From: Bacteroidota bacterium
GTDB lineage: Bacteria > Bacteroidota > Bacteroidia > AKYH767-A > 2013-40CM-41-45
Direction: 5' to 3'
NCBI GenBank assembly: GCA_016708785.1
Contig: JADJFC010000008.1
Span: 1 to 30,001, forward strand
DNA length: 30,001 nucleotides
In this document: positions 1 through 8,987 of the stretch, in pieces
Layout: every line of letters begins with the position of its first letter
Numbering within the stretch: position 1 is the first letter of the stretch
The notes under the pieces: generated by a model
What the model saw: the letters and a program-made list of their open reading frames with translations, nothing else
Told to the model about the DNA's origin: nothing
Database searches by the model: none
Translations under genes and position numbers: made by a program

Positions 1-572
1 CGCAATTTAAATATTCTTCTAGTAAATCCTTCCAACTAGAAGTAAACAGGATAATACGCTCTTTGTTTCTTTTTCCCAGAACTTTTACCTGACACTGGTA
101 GAGGTCAATACGTTCATCAGTGAGCCCTATCAATTCGGCTCTTCTCATTCCCGTGGCATACAGCAGTTCCAGGATCAACCGGTCCCTGATGGCATCAAAT
201 CCATCTCCAAAATTCACTTCTGTGAAAAGAAGTTTCATTTTGGCTTCATCGACAAAAACCGGAAGGCGCTTGGAAACTTTTGGAGATATCACTTTAAGAA
301 GTGGATTCGTTTTCACGTCACCTCTTCTGAGCAAGAATTTGTAAATGTTTTTAAGAAGTGATCTTTGCGATTAACAGATCTTGCACCTACACCATTTCCA
401 TCATGCTCACCATCCATGATCTAACCATAGACTGATTGACGTCGCCCGGCGCTTCTACCTATAGAGTTTTTCTGAAACTCAAAATTGTTGAGATCATTTC
501 ATACGACAAAAACCTTGTGTTGGCTGAAACCGTTTTCAAAACGTATAATTGAAGAAAACTTTGTACGACCAT
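1..572 (-). CDS. Tyrosine recombinase, XerC/XerD type (3' part outside window, frameshifted)
   Basis: A site-specific recombinase of the integrase family; XerC/XerD proteins resolve chromosome dimers at dif. Read from 572 downward, the joined frames give an N-terminal SAM-like core-binding region (pieces such as SANTRFLSYEMD and NRKISSLKTFYKFLLRRGDV) and then the start of the catalytic domain with LLYATGMRRAELIGL. That piece carries the first catalytic arginine. The remaining catalytic residues (H-x-x-R and the tyrosine) lie beyond the left edge, so the protein is incomplete here. At least four frame changes are needed. It lies directly downstream of rpsU on the same strand, an order seen in many Bacteroidota (rpsU, then a Xer-type recombinase), which argues for a housekeeping Xer protein and not a mobile integrase. 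XerC and XerD cannot be told apart from this part. The ATG at 572 is the first one that fits the N-terminus. Confidence 0.8.
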
Positions 573-576
573 ATTG

Positions 577-615
577 AAAAAAAGAGAAACAAATGGATCA
601 CATTCGTTTCTCTTT
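577..615 (-). terminator. Rho-independent terminator after rpsU
   Basis: A perfect 10-base inverted repeat, AAAGAGAAAC at 581-590 and GTTTCTCTTT at 606-615. The loop has a second pairing (AATG 592-595 with CATT 601-604). On the minus strand the hairpin is followed by seven T residues (complement of 577-583). It sits between the end of rpsU (701) and the start of the recombinase (572), so it should end or attenuate rpsU transcription before the recombinase gene. Confidence 0.75.
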
Positions 616-700
616 CACATTTATGTTATTATATCTGTCATGCGACCCAAAAGGTTACAGTAACAGTAAAGGCAGTACAATTATTCTCCTTACAATCGAC

Positions 701-895
701 CTAATTAAGGACATTGGTTCTCTTCATGTTCGAAATGTATTTCGCATGAATGATTTCCGACGGCGCTCAACTGATGGTTTTCCAAAGTTTGACGGCGACG
801 TAATTCACGAACTACACCTGTGCGTTCGAATTTCTTCTAAATTTCTTAAGAGCCTTATCGATTGACTCGTTTTCTTTAATCGGAACGATGATCAT
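701..895 (-). CDS. rpsU: 30S ribosomal protein S21 (frame-interrupted)
   Basis: Small-subunit ribosomal protein S21. From the ATG at 895 the reading is MIIVPIKENESIDKALKKF, the standard S21 N-terminus. The middle (VVREL, RRQT, a piece of the EKPS region) is found in neighbouring frames, and the C-terminus HAKYISNMKR with a TAG at 701-703 returns to the first frame. The span is 195 bases, which is 64 codons plus stop, the expected length in Bacteroidota. The indels therefore cancel, which fits sequencing errors in an intact gene. A strong promoter lies at 919-949 and a terminator at 577-615, so it is probably transcribed mainly as a single gene. Identification is firm from the N-terminal motif and length. 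Confidence 0.88.
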
Positions 896-918
896 TGTTA
901 ATTTTATGATTTGGACGG

Positions 919-949
919 CAAAAGTATTGATTTCTTTTGGATAAACAAA
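919..949 (-). promoter_or_regulatory. Bacteroidota-type promoter for rpsU
   Basis: On the minus strand, TTTG (complement of 946-949), a 19-base spacer and TACTTTTG (complement of 919-926) match exactly the known Bacteroidota primary-sigma consensus TTTG-N19/20-TAnnTTTG. Transcription would start near 912, about 17 bases before the rpsU ATG at 895. The -33 box lies next to the stop codon of the acyl-CoA dehydrogenase gene (950-952), so the promoter fills the whole gap between the genes. Confidence 0.75.
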
Positions 950-2106
950 TTATTTTAAGATTTCTCTTGAGATTACGAGTTTTGGATCTTACTGGTGCCC
1001 TCTCCTATGGTGCATAGCTTAGAATCGCGGTAAAATTTCTCCACCGGGAAGTCTTTTGTAGAGCCGTAACCACCGAAGATCTGAATAATCAGTTGAAACC
1101 CGAACTGCCACTTCTGAAGCGCTAATATTTAGCAAAAGCGCTTTGCTTAGTGCATTTTCGCCTCTGTTTTTAAGGTCAGCGCTTGAAGAGTCAGTAATTC
1201 AGCAGCTTCAATTTTAGTGGCCATATCTGCCAATTCTAAAAGAAATTGCTTGAAATTGAGAGATCGCTTACCGAATTGTTCTCGTTCTTTGCTGTATTTT
1301 AAAAGAAGCATCGTAGGCACCTTTGGCAATACCAATGGACAAGCGCAATAGAGATTCTGCCGCCATCAAGCACTTTCATCGACTGCTTAAAACATCGCCG
1401 ATGTTTCCAAGAACTGCTGATTATGGACTTTTTGGTCTTCAAAGATCCAATTCAGCAGTTTCTGAAGAACGCATCCAAAGTTTATTCTCTTCCTGCTTTA
1501 AATCCGGGAGTTCCTTTTCTACCACGAAAGCCGTAATTCCCATGAGAATCAAGCAATCCACCGGTACGGTAAGAACAAACGCTACATCACCACTTTTCCA
1601 TGAGTGATCCAGTTTTTGCGCCATTAATGATCCAATAACCCATCTTCATTTGTGATGCACTGCATGCGCATTGCATCGCTCCCTGTATTGGCCTCTGTCA
1701 GTCCCCATGCACCGATCCATTCGCCGGTAGACAACTTTGACAGGTACTTCATTTTTTGTTCTTCATTACCAAAAGCCATAATATGCCCTGTGCAAAGAGA
1801 ATTATGAGCTGCCATAGAAAGGCCAATTGAGCCACAAACACGTGCAACCTCAATAATTGCAGTCACATATTCAAAATAACCTAAGCCTGAGCCATTATAT
1901 TTTTCCGGGACTAGAATGCCCATAAGGCCCTGTTCTCCCATTTTTTTGAATAGTTCAACCGGAAAGATCTGTGCCTCATCCCATTCCATAATATTTGGAC
2001 GAATGTGCGCTTCTGCGAATTTTTTAACCGTATCGGCAATCATTGCCTGGCTTTCGTTAGTGCCGAATTCCATAAGTTTTGGTGAATCTGTTTTTGTTAA
2101 AGACAA
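950..2106 (-). CDS. Acyl-CoA dehydrogenase (frameshifted)
   Basis: FAD-dependent acyl-CoA dehydrogenase, which catalyses the first step of beta-oxidation by forming a trans-2-enoyl-CoA. The first 160 residues are in one frame from the ATG at 2106 and include the N-terminal helical domain and the family signature GAWGLTEANTGSDA. The middle (FAD-binding beta domain, HGKSGDVAFVLTV) and the C-terminal helical domain (YSKEREQFGK, then IFGGYG and EKFYRDSKLCTIGEGTSK) are in shifted frames. The glutamate in GEGTSK sits at the catalytic-base position of short- and medium-chain enzymes. The end, ISREILK plus TAA at 950-952, gives about 385 residues, the usual length. Butyryl- or short-chain specificity is likely, but the sequence does not settle it. 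Four or more indels are present, probably sequencing errors. Confidence 0.88.
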
Positions 2107-2130
2107 TCGAATATTTCATTAAAATGAAGT

Positions 2131-3030
2131 TCAATCAACTTTCAGATAGGGCGCAAGTTTACGGAAGTTTTCATCAGTTAGCAAAGGAAGATTTTTCAAT
2201 TCATCGGTATTATTGAAAACCTTATGCTGCTTTCTGTAATTGAGAATCAATCCGGCCAACTTTTTACCGACGTAAGGGTGACTTGCCAAAGAAGGAAAAG
2301 AGTCCGTATTCAAATAAAAAAGAAAACGGATCTCTGCCGGGCTAATTTGGAATTTGAGGAACGATCAATTTGTACCACGCTATCATTCAATCCCCAAACC
2401 TCTTTCAACTGGCAGCTGCAATGAATCCACCCAATAGATTCGGTACTTTACGATCCTTGATGCCAATGTTGGACCAATACCTTTTAATTTTTCTAATGCA
2501 ATAGAATCTGCTTTATTCAGGTCAATAACACTGAAATAATTCTGCTCTTTCTTTCCGGGAAAATTTTCTTTCCGAACAAATGAATCAGGCAGATCAATGT
2601 ATGGGAAAAGTGCTGCATACAATTGATCATTCATCCCATAAATTTTCTTTACGTCCTTCTTTGTTTTGAAGCTTCCACCCTTCTTAAGATAATTCAAAAC
2701 TGAATTGGCCTGCTTTTCAGACAAGCCCAAAGTTCATCCATTTTTGAACTGTTAATTGATCCGGATCAAAGAATGAGAATTGTAGTAGTGTTTACCGGAC
2801 TTGACTTCAAACTCAATGATGAAATCTCGCGCTTCCTCACGGATTTAATCCTGCAAATTTTTGACGGTGTTGAGATCAGGAAAGGGATAATTCAGATCGA
2901 TATTATTCAGGTAAAATAAAAATATCAATTGAAATAAAAGCATACTCAACAAAATGGATAATCCTCTACGCTCTCTCATTGAAAGTGTGAGGTATTCTTT
3001 CCAGACAGATCTTATTTTCTTACGTTTCAT
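2131..3030 (-). CDS. Helix-hairpin-helix (ComEA-like) protein with one membrane segment (frameshifted)
   Basis: About 300 residues when three frames are joined. The ATG at 3030 gives MKRKKIRSVWKEY and then a hydrophobic segment (LSILLSMLLFQLIFLFYL, about residues 25-45), a likely signal anchor. After this come helix-hairpin-helix-type segments: EKQANSVLNYLKKGG, then VIDLNKADSIALEKLKGIGP followed by LASRIVKYR, and a third unit ending HPYVGKKLAGLILNYRKQH, EELKNLPLLTDENFRKLAPYL-like. HhH pairs of this ComEA type bind DNA without sequence specificity; in competence systems ComEA binds incoming DNA. Whether this protein acts in uptake is not shown. It lies 18 bases from the RmlD gene upstream on the same strand. 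A longer start (TTG at 3036) is less likely. Confidence 0.75.
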
Positions 3031-3047
3031 TTGCAAAACAATTAGTC

Positions 3048-3978
3048 TTACAAATGAAAGTCACTTAGTTTTTTCTGCAACCAATAAAGCTGGTTCTTTA
3101 AATGAGAAAGTCCTTCAAATTAAAAGTTCGAGGTGTGAAATCCAGTTCTCTACTGCTTTTGTGATAATAAATCCGGTTACAGGTGGTCTTACTGCGCTGT
3201 TTTAATTTTTCAGAACTCGTATGTATAAATTTCTGATCCAATTCAAAAAAGTCAGCAACGATCCTAACGATATCTAAAATGTTCATCACTTCTCGTCCTG
3301 AAACATGATAAATTCCGGTTGCTTTTTTCAATGCTGCAGAAACGCAGGCATCAGCAAGATCTTCAGCTAAAGTTGGTGAACGAAATTGATCATTGATAAC
3401 TGTGATTGATTTCTTGTCTCTTCAATGAATTCAATGCCCACAGTACAACATTCAAACGACTATTATCATCAACCACTCCATAAATAATAATGGTTCGAAG
3501 AATTGCTGCGAGATCCCACCCTTCTCTATCAACTTTTCCGCCCCTTCATACTTTGTGTGAAACGCAAAATGTCGAGCGGATTCGTTCGTCCGTTTCTACA
3601 TATGGGCCGTTTCTGCCATCAAAACAAAATCCGTAGACAAACCAACGAGATGTGTTTTATATTTCTGTAAGCTTCAATTATATAAACAACAGACTGAACA
3701 TTCAGTAACCAGGCTTCCTCTCTGTTATTTTCACAAGCATCCACATTAGTCATTGCGGCAGTGTTGATGACAACATCGGGTCGATACTTTTCAAAAACAC
3801 TTGCAACCGATGAAGGATCACTTATATCCATCGATGAATAAAGATAACCATCTTTGGCTTTCATTCTGTTCTCACCACGTGAAGTGCTGATGCACTTTAC
3901 ATCCTCCCTATTTCGAAGTGCATAAATTATTTTTTGACCTAAAAGCCCATTACTTCCGGTAACTAAAATGGTTGTCAT
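3048..3978 (-). CDS. dTDP-4-dehydrorhamnose reductase / RmlD-like SDR (frameshifted)
   Basis: Extended short-chain dehydrogenase of the RmlD substrate-binding family, which reduces a 4-keto nucleotide sugar, commonly the last step of dTDP-L-rhamnose synthesis. From the ATG at 3978 it reads MTTILVTGSNGLLGQKII, a Rossmann start with the GxxGxxG dinucleotide-binding motif. SSMDISDPSSV and PDVVINTAAMTNVDACE follow, and these are typical of RmlD. The C-terminal part has ATGIYHVSGREVMNILDIVR. Joining frames to the TAA at 3048-3050 gives about 310 residues. The catalytic YxxxK region falls in a badly broken stretch (around 3540-3620). No other rml genes are in the window, so rhamnose synthesis is not proven; other RmlD-fold reductases are possible. 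Confidence 0.8.
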
Positions 3979-3981
3979 TCT

Positions 3982-5000
3982 CTACTTTAAAATTTCTTTA
4001 AATCTTGATACTTGTTCCTGAGGTTCAGGACAAATAATTTTGCATCTAACAACTGACTGTTTTCGAGGTGGATTGATAACATATTCTCCATCAGCAGTTT
4101 TATAACCAATGATATTTGCACCGGTTTTATTTCTTACCTCCAATTCTCGAATCGATTATTTTGCATTGACTCAGGAAGACTACTAAATAAGATTTCTTCG
4201 AGACGGATATTTATTCTACCGGTTGCGCATGATCGATAAATTCGAGTACATCCGGCTTTGTGATAGGAGCTGCCATATGCGTTCCACCAATCTTATCAGG
4301 CATGAGAACATTATCGCTTGCCGGCACGCTTTAATTTATGTTCAGAACCGTCGTCAGAGCGCAGACTGATAATTTTTAATTTCGGATTTCTATCACCGGG
4401 CAGTTAATACGACAAAACATTTTGCGCATCTAGAAGTGCCGTGATCAACGCTTGCATTTCCAATCCGGCTTCTAAAAGAACGTCATCTTTAGTTGCATCT
4501 CCATCTATGAATAGAACATCCGGTTCCATCTGCATATCCTGAATGATCTGCGGATTCGATTCAATCGTAACAAACTTACATTTTCTGATCTTAACTGATC
4601 ACATGCCCTGTTTTACCATTTCGATACGTAGCCACACACAATGACGTGATCTTTCAATTTTGAATTTCTTTGTTCACCTTTATAATGTCCGAAATACGTT
4701 TGGAATTCTCCTTCGAGTCACATATCGGCGCGATCACCGGAAATCGCATAGGCGAATGTAGTAATACTTGTGATGATTAGAAATGACGTAAATAATTTTT
4801 CCTGCATCATCCAGCGCCTTTACCTCACCACAACGCGACTGTACCACCAATTGCTTTGATAATGGTCACGAACCAGCATCGATAAAATCATAATCTTGAA
4901 TCACGATAAAAACTGACGACACCTATTATCAGAACTTGATAATATTAGTCCGAGTGCCATATAATTTCTGAAATACCTTAAATTGATTCGAAGGGTTAAT
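3982..5000 (-). CDS. Potassium channel with TrkA-N/TrkA-C regulatory domain (frameshifted)
   Basis: No frame is open for long, but the joined minus-strand frames are clear. There is a pore-side membrane segment (LFTSFLIITSITTFAYAIS), then a TrkA-N (RCK) domain with KLKDHVIVCGYGRNG-like sequence and a DGDATKDDVLLEAG segment. It ends with a TrkA-C region (SIRELEVRNKTGANIIGY, DGEYVINPP) and a TAG at 3982-3984. These proteins are K+ channels gated by a cytoplasmic NAD- or ligand-binding RCK domain. The filter region (normally TVGYG) reads roughly GGTV...GEVKALDDAG and is damaged, so the filter residues are unreadable. About 340 residues, a normal length. The start is uncertain, near 5000, where no clean ATG is left. 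The IS copy ends only about 40 bases upstream and may have separated the gene from its promoter. Confidence 0.72.
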
Positions 5001-5027
5001 GGGTTATTTACAACTAATAACGAATCC

Positions 5028-5039
5028 CGATAGCTATCG
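5028..5039 (+). repeat. Left target-site duplication of the IS (half of a split palindrome)
   Basis: CGATAGCTATCG borders the left end of the insertion sequence; CGATAGCTATCA borders the right end (6518-6529), with 11 of 12 bases identical in direct orientation. IS4-family elements of the IS231 group make duplications of 10-12 bases, so the size fits. Removing the element and one copy restores the near-palindrome ATCCCGATAGCTATCAGGAT as the original target. Confidence 0.65.
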
Positions 5040-5056
5040 CATAGGCGTCAACTTAA
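5040..5056 (+). repeat. Left terminal inverted repeat of the IS4 element
   Basis: CATAGGCGTCAACTTAA, exactly complementary to 6501-6517. Identity stops immediately inward of this 17-base match. Confidence 0.85.
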
Positions 5057-5156
5057 TAATAGTGATTATTCACTTTTTTGGGTTGAAAACCTTTTGGGAA
5101 TGCGACTTTTGAAGATAAAGCAGATGCGTAATAGATGAAACAAACTTCTGACATCT

Positions 5157-6509
5157 ATGACATCCAAAAGCACCTGCTCTAAGAACAAAGAAAATAAAAA
5201 ATTTAATAGCTTAAACAGTATTGTTAAGAAGCTTCAACATATTTCTTTTAATAAATTGGCAGTTAGAAGCGGATTTAAGCAACGCAAGGAACGTAAAATT
5301 AAAGGGAAAGATCTATTAATTGGTTTTATATTAATGTCCCTTCACGGTAGAAACACTTATCAATATTGGGCTGAGCAGGTGAGTCTGATTACGGGAAAAA
5401 TGATTTCCAAACAAGCGATTTGGAAAAAAGTAACACCGTTGCTGACAAACTTTCTGTCTGCTGTACTGCAGGAATCACTTGGTAAACAAATCGCTCTTGA
5501 TAAAAGTAAATTCGGCGGTTCATCGGCATTAAAGAATTATAAAAGGATATTATTGCAAGACAGTACTGTCCTTGCTTTACCAATTTGGTTAAGCCGATAT
5601 TTTCCTGGCAATGTTTCAAGAGGACAACAAAAAGCGCAATTAAAAATTCAAGTTGTTTATGATTTACTTTCTTGTCGCTTTGTTCATTTTGAAATTACCT
5701 CCTTCACGTCAAATGATCAATCCAAAGCCAGGGATATACTTTCCTTAGCTACTAATGAAGATCTGGTGATTCGCGATTTGGGATATTTTGTCTTGGAATG
5801 TTTCGAAGAACTAAGCAAACGAGGAATTCATTTTATTAGTCGGATGAGATATGGCGTGAAAATATATGATCTGATATCAGGAGAAGAACTGAATTTGCTA
5901 AAAGAAATTAAAAAGAAAAAGAGTTTTGATCAATGGGTACTAATTGGCAGAAAGAAAAAATCAAAAGTTCGTCTTATTGCTATTCCATTGACCTCAGACC
6001 AAGCCAATGCCAGAAGACGTAAAGCACGACATGATAGAGATCAAAGACTAAATCATAATCAAGAATATTTTAAACTTCTGTCTTACAAAATATTTATTAC
6101 AACTGAAGACAAACAAACACTGACTGCAACTGAAGTGGCTCAAACCTATTGTTTACGGTGGAGAATTGAAAGTATCTTTAAGTGCTGGAAAAGTTGCTTT
6201 CAATTACAAAATCTTATTTATCAAACCCAATCACTTACCAAGGAAAGAGTATTGGCCATAGTCTATATGACACTTATTTTTATTCTCCTTTTCCAGGTTA
6301 CTATTTGTAATGGAATATTGAATAAATTAAGGAAAGGAATGCAATATGTTCTTAGTTTGGTGAGAATATGCCAATATATATCTGCTCATATCAACATCCT
6401 TCTTCACTATAACTTTAAAGATATAATTCCCTTAATAATATATAATTGTAGGTACGATAATCGAAAGGATAGGCTGAACTTTAATGAAAAAATGAGCCTG
6501 TTAAGTTGA
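5157..6509 (+). CDS. IS4-family transposase, intact, 450 aa
   Basis: DDE transposase that cuts and rejoins the element ends. The N-terminal 110 residues are basic and helical, with a KxKGKDLLIGFILM stretch, and likely bind DNA. The catalytic residues can be placed. D135 is in ILLQDSTVLALP and D207 is in LVIRDLGYF. The glutamate is in the C-terminal Y-(2)-R-(3)-E-(6)-K signature Y331, R334, E338, K345 (YCLRWRIESIFKCWK). That order and spacing is diagnostic for the IS4 family. The insertion domain between D207 and E338 is mostly beta-strand, as in Tn5-like enzymes. The ATG at 5157 is preceded by an in-frame ATGACATC context with no clear ribosome site. It is the only gene over 1 kb here without any frame interruption. 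It is probably functional or very recently transposed. Confidence 0.93.
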   Translation: MTSKSTCSKNKENKKFNSLNSIVKKLQHISFNKLAVRSGFKQRKERKIKGKDLLIGFILMSLHGRNTYQYWAEQVSLITGKMISKQAIWKKVTPLLTNFLSAVLQESLGKQIALDKSKFGGSSALKNYKRILLQDSTVLALPIWLSRYFPGNVSRGQQKAQLKIQVVYDLLSCRFVHFEITSFTSNDQSKARDILSLATNEDLVIRDLGYFVLECFEELSKRGIHFISRMRYGVKIYDLISGEELNLLKEIKKKKSFDQWVLIGRKKKSKVRLIAIPLTSDQANARRRKARHDRDQRLNHNQEYFKLLSYKIFITTEDKQTLTATEVAQTYCLRWRIESIFKCWKSCFQLQNLIYQTQSLTKERVLAIVYMTLIFILLFQVTICNGILNKLRKGMQYVLSLVRICQYISAHINILLHYNFKDIIPLIIYNCRYDNRKDRLNFNEKMSLLS

Positions 6510-6517
6510 CGCCTATG
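6501..6517 (-). repeat. Right terminal inverted repeat of the IS4 element
   Basis: Complement of the left repeat at 5040-5056, 17 of 17 bases. It contains the TGA stop of the transposase. Confidence 0.85.
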
Positions 6518-6529
6518 CGATAGCTATCA
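6518..6529 (+). repeat. Right target-site duplication of the IS
   Basis: CGATAGCTATCA, 11 of 12 bases identical to 5028-5039. The one different base is the outermost one on this side, so the true duplication may be 11 bases. Confidence 0.65.
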
Positions 6530-6579
6530 GGATGAATAACGAATAGTGAAGAACGATTGGAAATTGCACTTTAGTATTA

Positions 6580-6807
6580 TTAGAGGTCAAAAACAGAAGT
6601 TCGTTTGGCTCTTACGTACGATTTCATTTTTAGCCAAAAAGCCAATATCATATAAATGATAAGTGGGGATGCAACAGTCAGACAAGAAGCATAAATAAAA
6701 AACAGTCTTATGACTGAAGAGCGCATATGTAATTTATCGCCTAACCACGGTACAAACGCCAAATGCACTTTTTTCGAAATGGGTACGGATACTATTTATT
6801 AGGTCAT
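6580..6807 (-). CDS. PspC-domain small membrane protein
   Basis: A small protein of about 75 residues. The readable part is HLAFVPWLGDKLHMRSSVIR, then a membrane segment LFFIYASCLTVASPLIIYMI and a basic tail ending RTSVFDL. The layout matches the short PspC proteins of Bacteroidota: a G-V-C-x-W-L-G/A entry motif, a turn of SxIRL, one or two hydrophobic helices, and a K/R-rich end. The motif here reads F-G-V-C in the neighbouring frame, so one indel is present near 6770. The N-terminus (LINSIRTHFEKSA) points to a start near the ATG at 6807, overlapping the end of the DUF2851 gene. PspC proteins sit in the inner membrane; in Bacteroidota their role is not known. The IS inserted just downstream. 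Confidence 0.65.
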
Positions 6808-8078
6808 GGCAGAGTTTGATCAATTTCATTCCAATGCTGCCAAGTTAAACATTTTTTCTGAGCAATGGTATTGTTTCTTAAATGTATTAGGCCTGAGGAC
6901 GACCTGCATTTTCAGGCTTTACACCCGATTGCTCCCACTTTTCTATAGTCACGATTATTTTCAGAAGAAAGTTCAAAAGTAAGTGCTTAAAAGTCCCAGT
7001 TTGAAGGGTTCAGAACCCATGAAAGTTCCCCAGGCATATAGAAATGGGGCAATCGTATTGATGATGAGATTGTCAATTGAGTTCTTGCCAATCGATTTGT
7101 CCTTTTTAACGGAACTTTTATCGAAAAGGTAATGTTCCGACCAATACTCATTTATTGGAAAGTCAAACAGACTATGAAAATCCTTAACCCTTTCAAGATC
7201 CCTTTGCGATAGAAAAAAAGGTTGTTTTGTATTTTGCAAAAATACGATCAATTGGGAAGCTCGAATCGTTGGAAAATTAACCGGTCTCATCCGCAAAATT
7301 TCCAGGTAGATAACAGAATAGGCTTAAGTGAATATTTCGACTGCAGAAACTGGTAATTCTTTTTAGTACCAATGGAAATTCATCAAGAAATTCTTTGTCC
7401 AACATTCCGGCCTGTCCATAAAAAAGGGCATCCAGATTCAACTTACTACCCTGCTCCTTCCGAACTTTTTCAATGGCAGACTTCGTAAACATTTCGAAAG
7501 GCATACTCATTCAGTTGAAAACCGAAATTCTTAGCGAGATATTGATAGAAACATTCTTCCCAATCGTTCTTAATCCTTGCAATGAAATAAGAATATGCTG
7601 TGCTTTAATTGCAATCGTTCTACTGCCATTGTTTGAAATAAATCCGTCCAAACATCTTTCTCAATTTCTTTGATTCTATGTCCACAAGAAACCCATTCAT
7701 TCTCACTGATAAGTGCAACGAAATTATCCCTTAGATAACCGGGAAACGCCCTCTCAATTCTATTGCAGGAATAATTGAACCATCCATCCTACGCGCGTTA
7801 CAGTATCGTTCTCATAAACGACATGCAGAATGCAGCTATCATATGATGCATCTTTCCATGATGGTCATGTTTGATCCATTCAGATGCATTGACATGTATC
7901 TCGACATTTCCGCCCAGAGGGTATTGTCAATTCTTAATTGAGCATTAAAAAATCAGGACGGCATTTGTATTATGTGTACCGGGATTAAGGATCTCAACAT
8001 CTTGCCCATCTATAGTCTTTAACTGATTAAAATTAAGAAGTCGGCTTTTCCAGATGTAATGGAGAATGATTCAGTCAC
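6797..8078 (-). CDS. DUF2851 family protein (frameshifted)
   Basis: A conserved cytoplasmic protein of unknown function found mainly in Bacteroidota. Recognisable pieces in order are FLHYIWKSRLLNFNQLK (N-terminus), ILNPGTHNT and GGNVEIHVNASEWIKH with HHG. Further on come MPFEMFTKSAIEKV, LNLDALFYGQAGMLD, the family signature RPVNFPTIRASQL, then NEYWSEHYLFDKSS and DNLIINTIAPFLYAWG. The end (CLTWQHWNEI-like region) continues to a stop near 6797. The reconstructed length of about 425 residues matches the family. The start is probably the GTG at 8078 or an ATG lost to an indel. At least six frame changes are needed. It sits 49 bases from the pyrF stop on the same strand and overlaps or touches the PspC gene, so the three may be one operon. 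Confidence 0.78.
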
Positions 8079-8126
8079 GTGAATTTATTTTTCTTCAAAA
8101 TAAATTCAACAAGAAGATTCTGTTTC

Positions 8127-8927
8127 TTATATTGAACGATCTAATAATTCGTACATTTCTTTCTGCATATATTGAGCTGTTCGTCTTTATCGCAAATCTT
8201 CACCGAGAATGCGTAAATGATCTGACGTGATGAATTCTCAATGAAATCCACATGGTTCATTCCCTGTTTCCGAAAGTTCTTTCAAGCTTCCACCTTCCAC
8301 TTTCCTGGAACAAAGAAAATTATCCGGGCGATCTCACGTATCATTTAAAGTTCAGGTGCATTCTCCGACAACAAACATAAATTGAATCCTCTGCCTATCA
8401 CTTTCGTATGGCGAGATCCTTGCGCAAACAATTTGTCCTGAATGATCCAATATATTTGCTTCCCATCATTTGAAAATCCATCGACCCCAAATTACCCGTA
8501 AGAGCAAGAAGTATGACCCACTTCCCTTCTTTAAAAAAGGAACTACTGAATCTTTGCCCATATATGGAGCAACAGTCACTGAATCAAAATTGTAATAATT
8601 GAAAAAAGCATCGGCATACATTTCTGAAGTATTGCCAATGTCGCCACGTTTTGCATCGGCAATGGTAAAGATGTCAGGTGAAATATGATCAACCGTTTTT
8701 CTTCAAGCTACGCAGTCCATCCGCCCCAAGGCCTCATAAAAAGCCAGATTCGGTTTAAATGCCACACAATATTCAGACGTTGCATCAATGATCTGCCGAT
8801 TGAATTCATAAATGGGATCAGCCAGATTCAGGAGATGCTTTGGAATTTTGTTGATATCCGTATCAAGTCCAACACACAAATACGACTTTTTGCGTTGAAT
8901 TTGTTCATATAATTGTTGACGAGTCAT
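8127..8927 (-). CDS. pyrF: Orotidine 5'-phosphate decarboxylase (frameshifted)
   Basis: Converts OMP to UMP, the last step of de novo pyrimidine synthesis. The first 74 residues are clean from the ATG at 8927: KKSYLCVGLDTDINKIPKHL, then YCVAFKPNLAFYEALG, which contains the substrate-binding aspartate and the lysine of the KPN segment. The catalytic motif DAKRGD is read on the minus strand at 8640-8657 (TIADAKRGDIGNTSEMYADA), one frame away. Later pieces are IWAKIQ (APYMGKDS in the corrected frame), GSRHTKVIGRG and MQKEMYELLDRSI, with a TAA at 8127-8129. About 266 residues, the length of the long (type 2) OMP decarboxylases typical of Bacteroidota. The gene should be essential for prototrophy, so the five or more indels are best read as sequencing errors. 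Confidence 0.9.
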
Positions 8928-8987
8928 GTGACGAAAATAGCTATTGTATTGAAATAATTTTCTTTATTTGAATAAGAAATTTCCGGA

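Larger units (their letters stand above)
5040..6517 (+). mobile_element. IS4-family insertion sequence, 1478 bp, complete
   Basis: A complete element with 17-base perfect terminal inverted repeats, CATAGGCGTCAACTTAA at 5040-5056 and its complement at 6501-6517. One full-length transposase gene fills it, and a direct duplication of 11-12 bases flanks it. The CAT ends, the single DDE transposase with a Y-R-E-K signature and the 11-12 base duplication all point to the IS4 family, IS231-like group. The transposase stop codon (6507-6509) lies inside the right inverted repeat. The element sits between the pspC-like gene and the potassium channel gene, pointing against both. It carries no passenger genes. 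Confidence 0.88.

Noticed and set aside
120..344. Plus-strand open frame of 74 codons
   Set aside because: It is the antisense shadow of the tyrosine recombinase; the minus strand carries the LLYATGMRRAEL motif here.
593..865. Plus-strand open frame of 90 codons
   Set aside because: It covers the rpsU gene and its terminator on the other strand and has no recognisable features.
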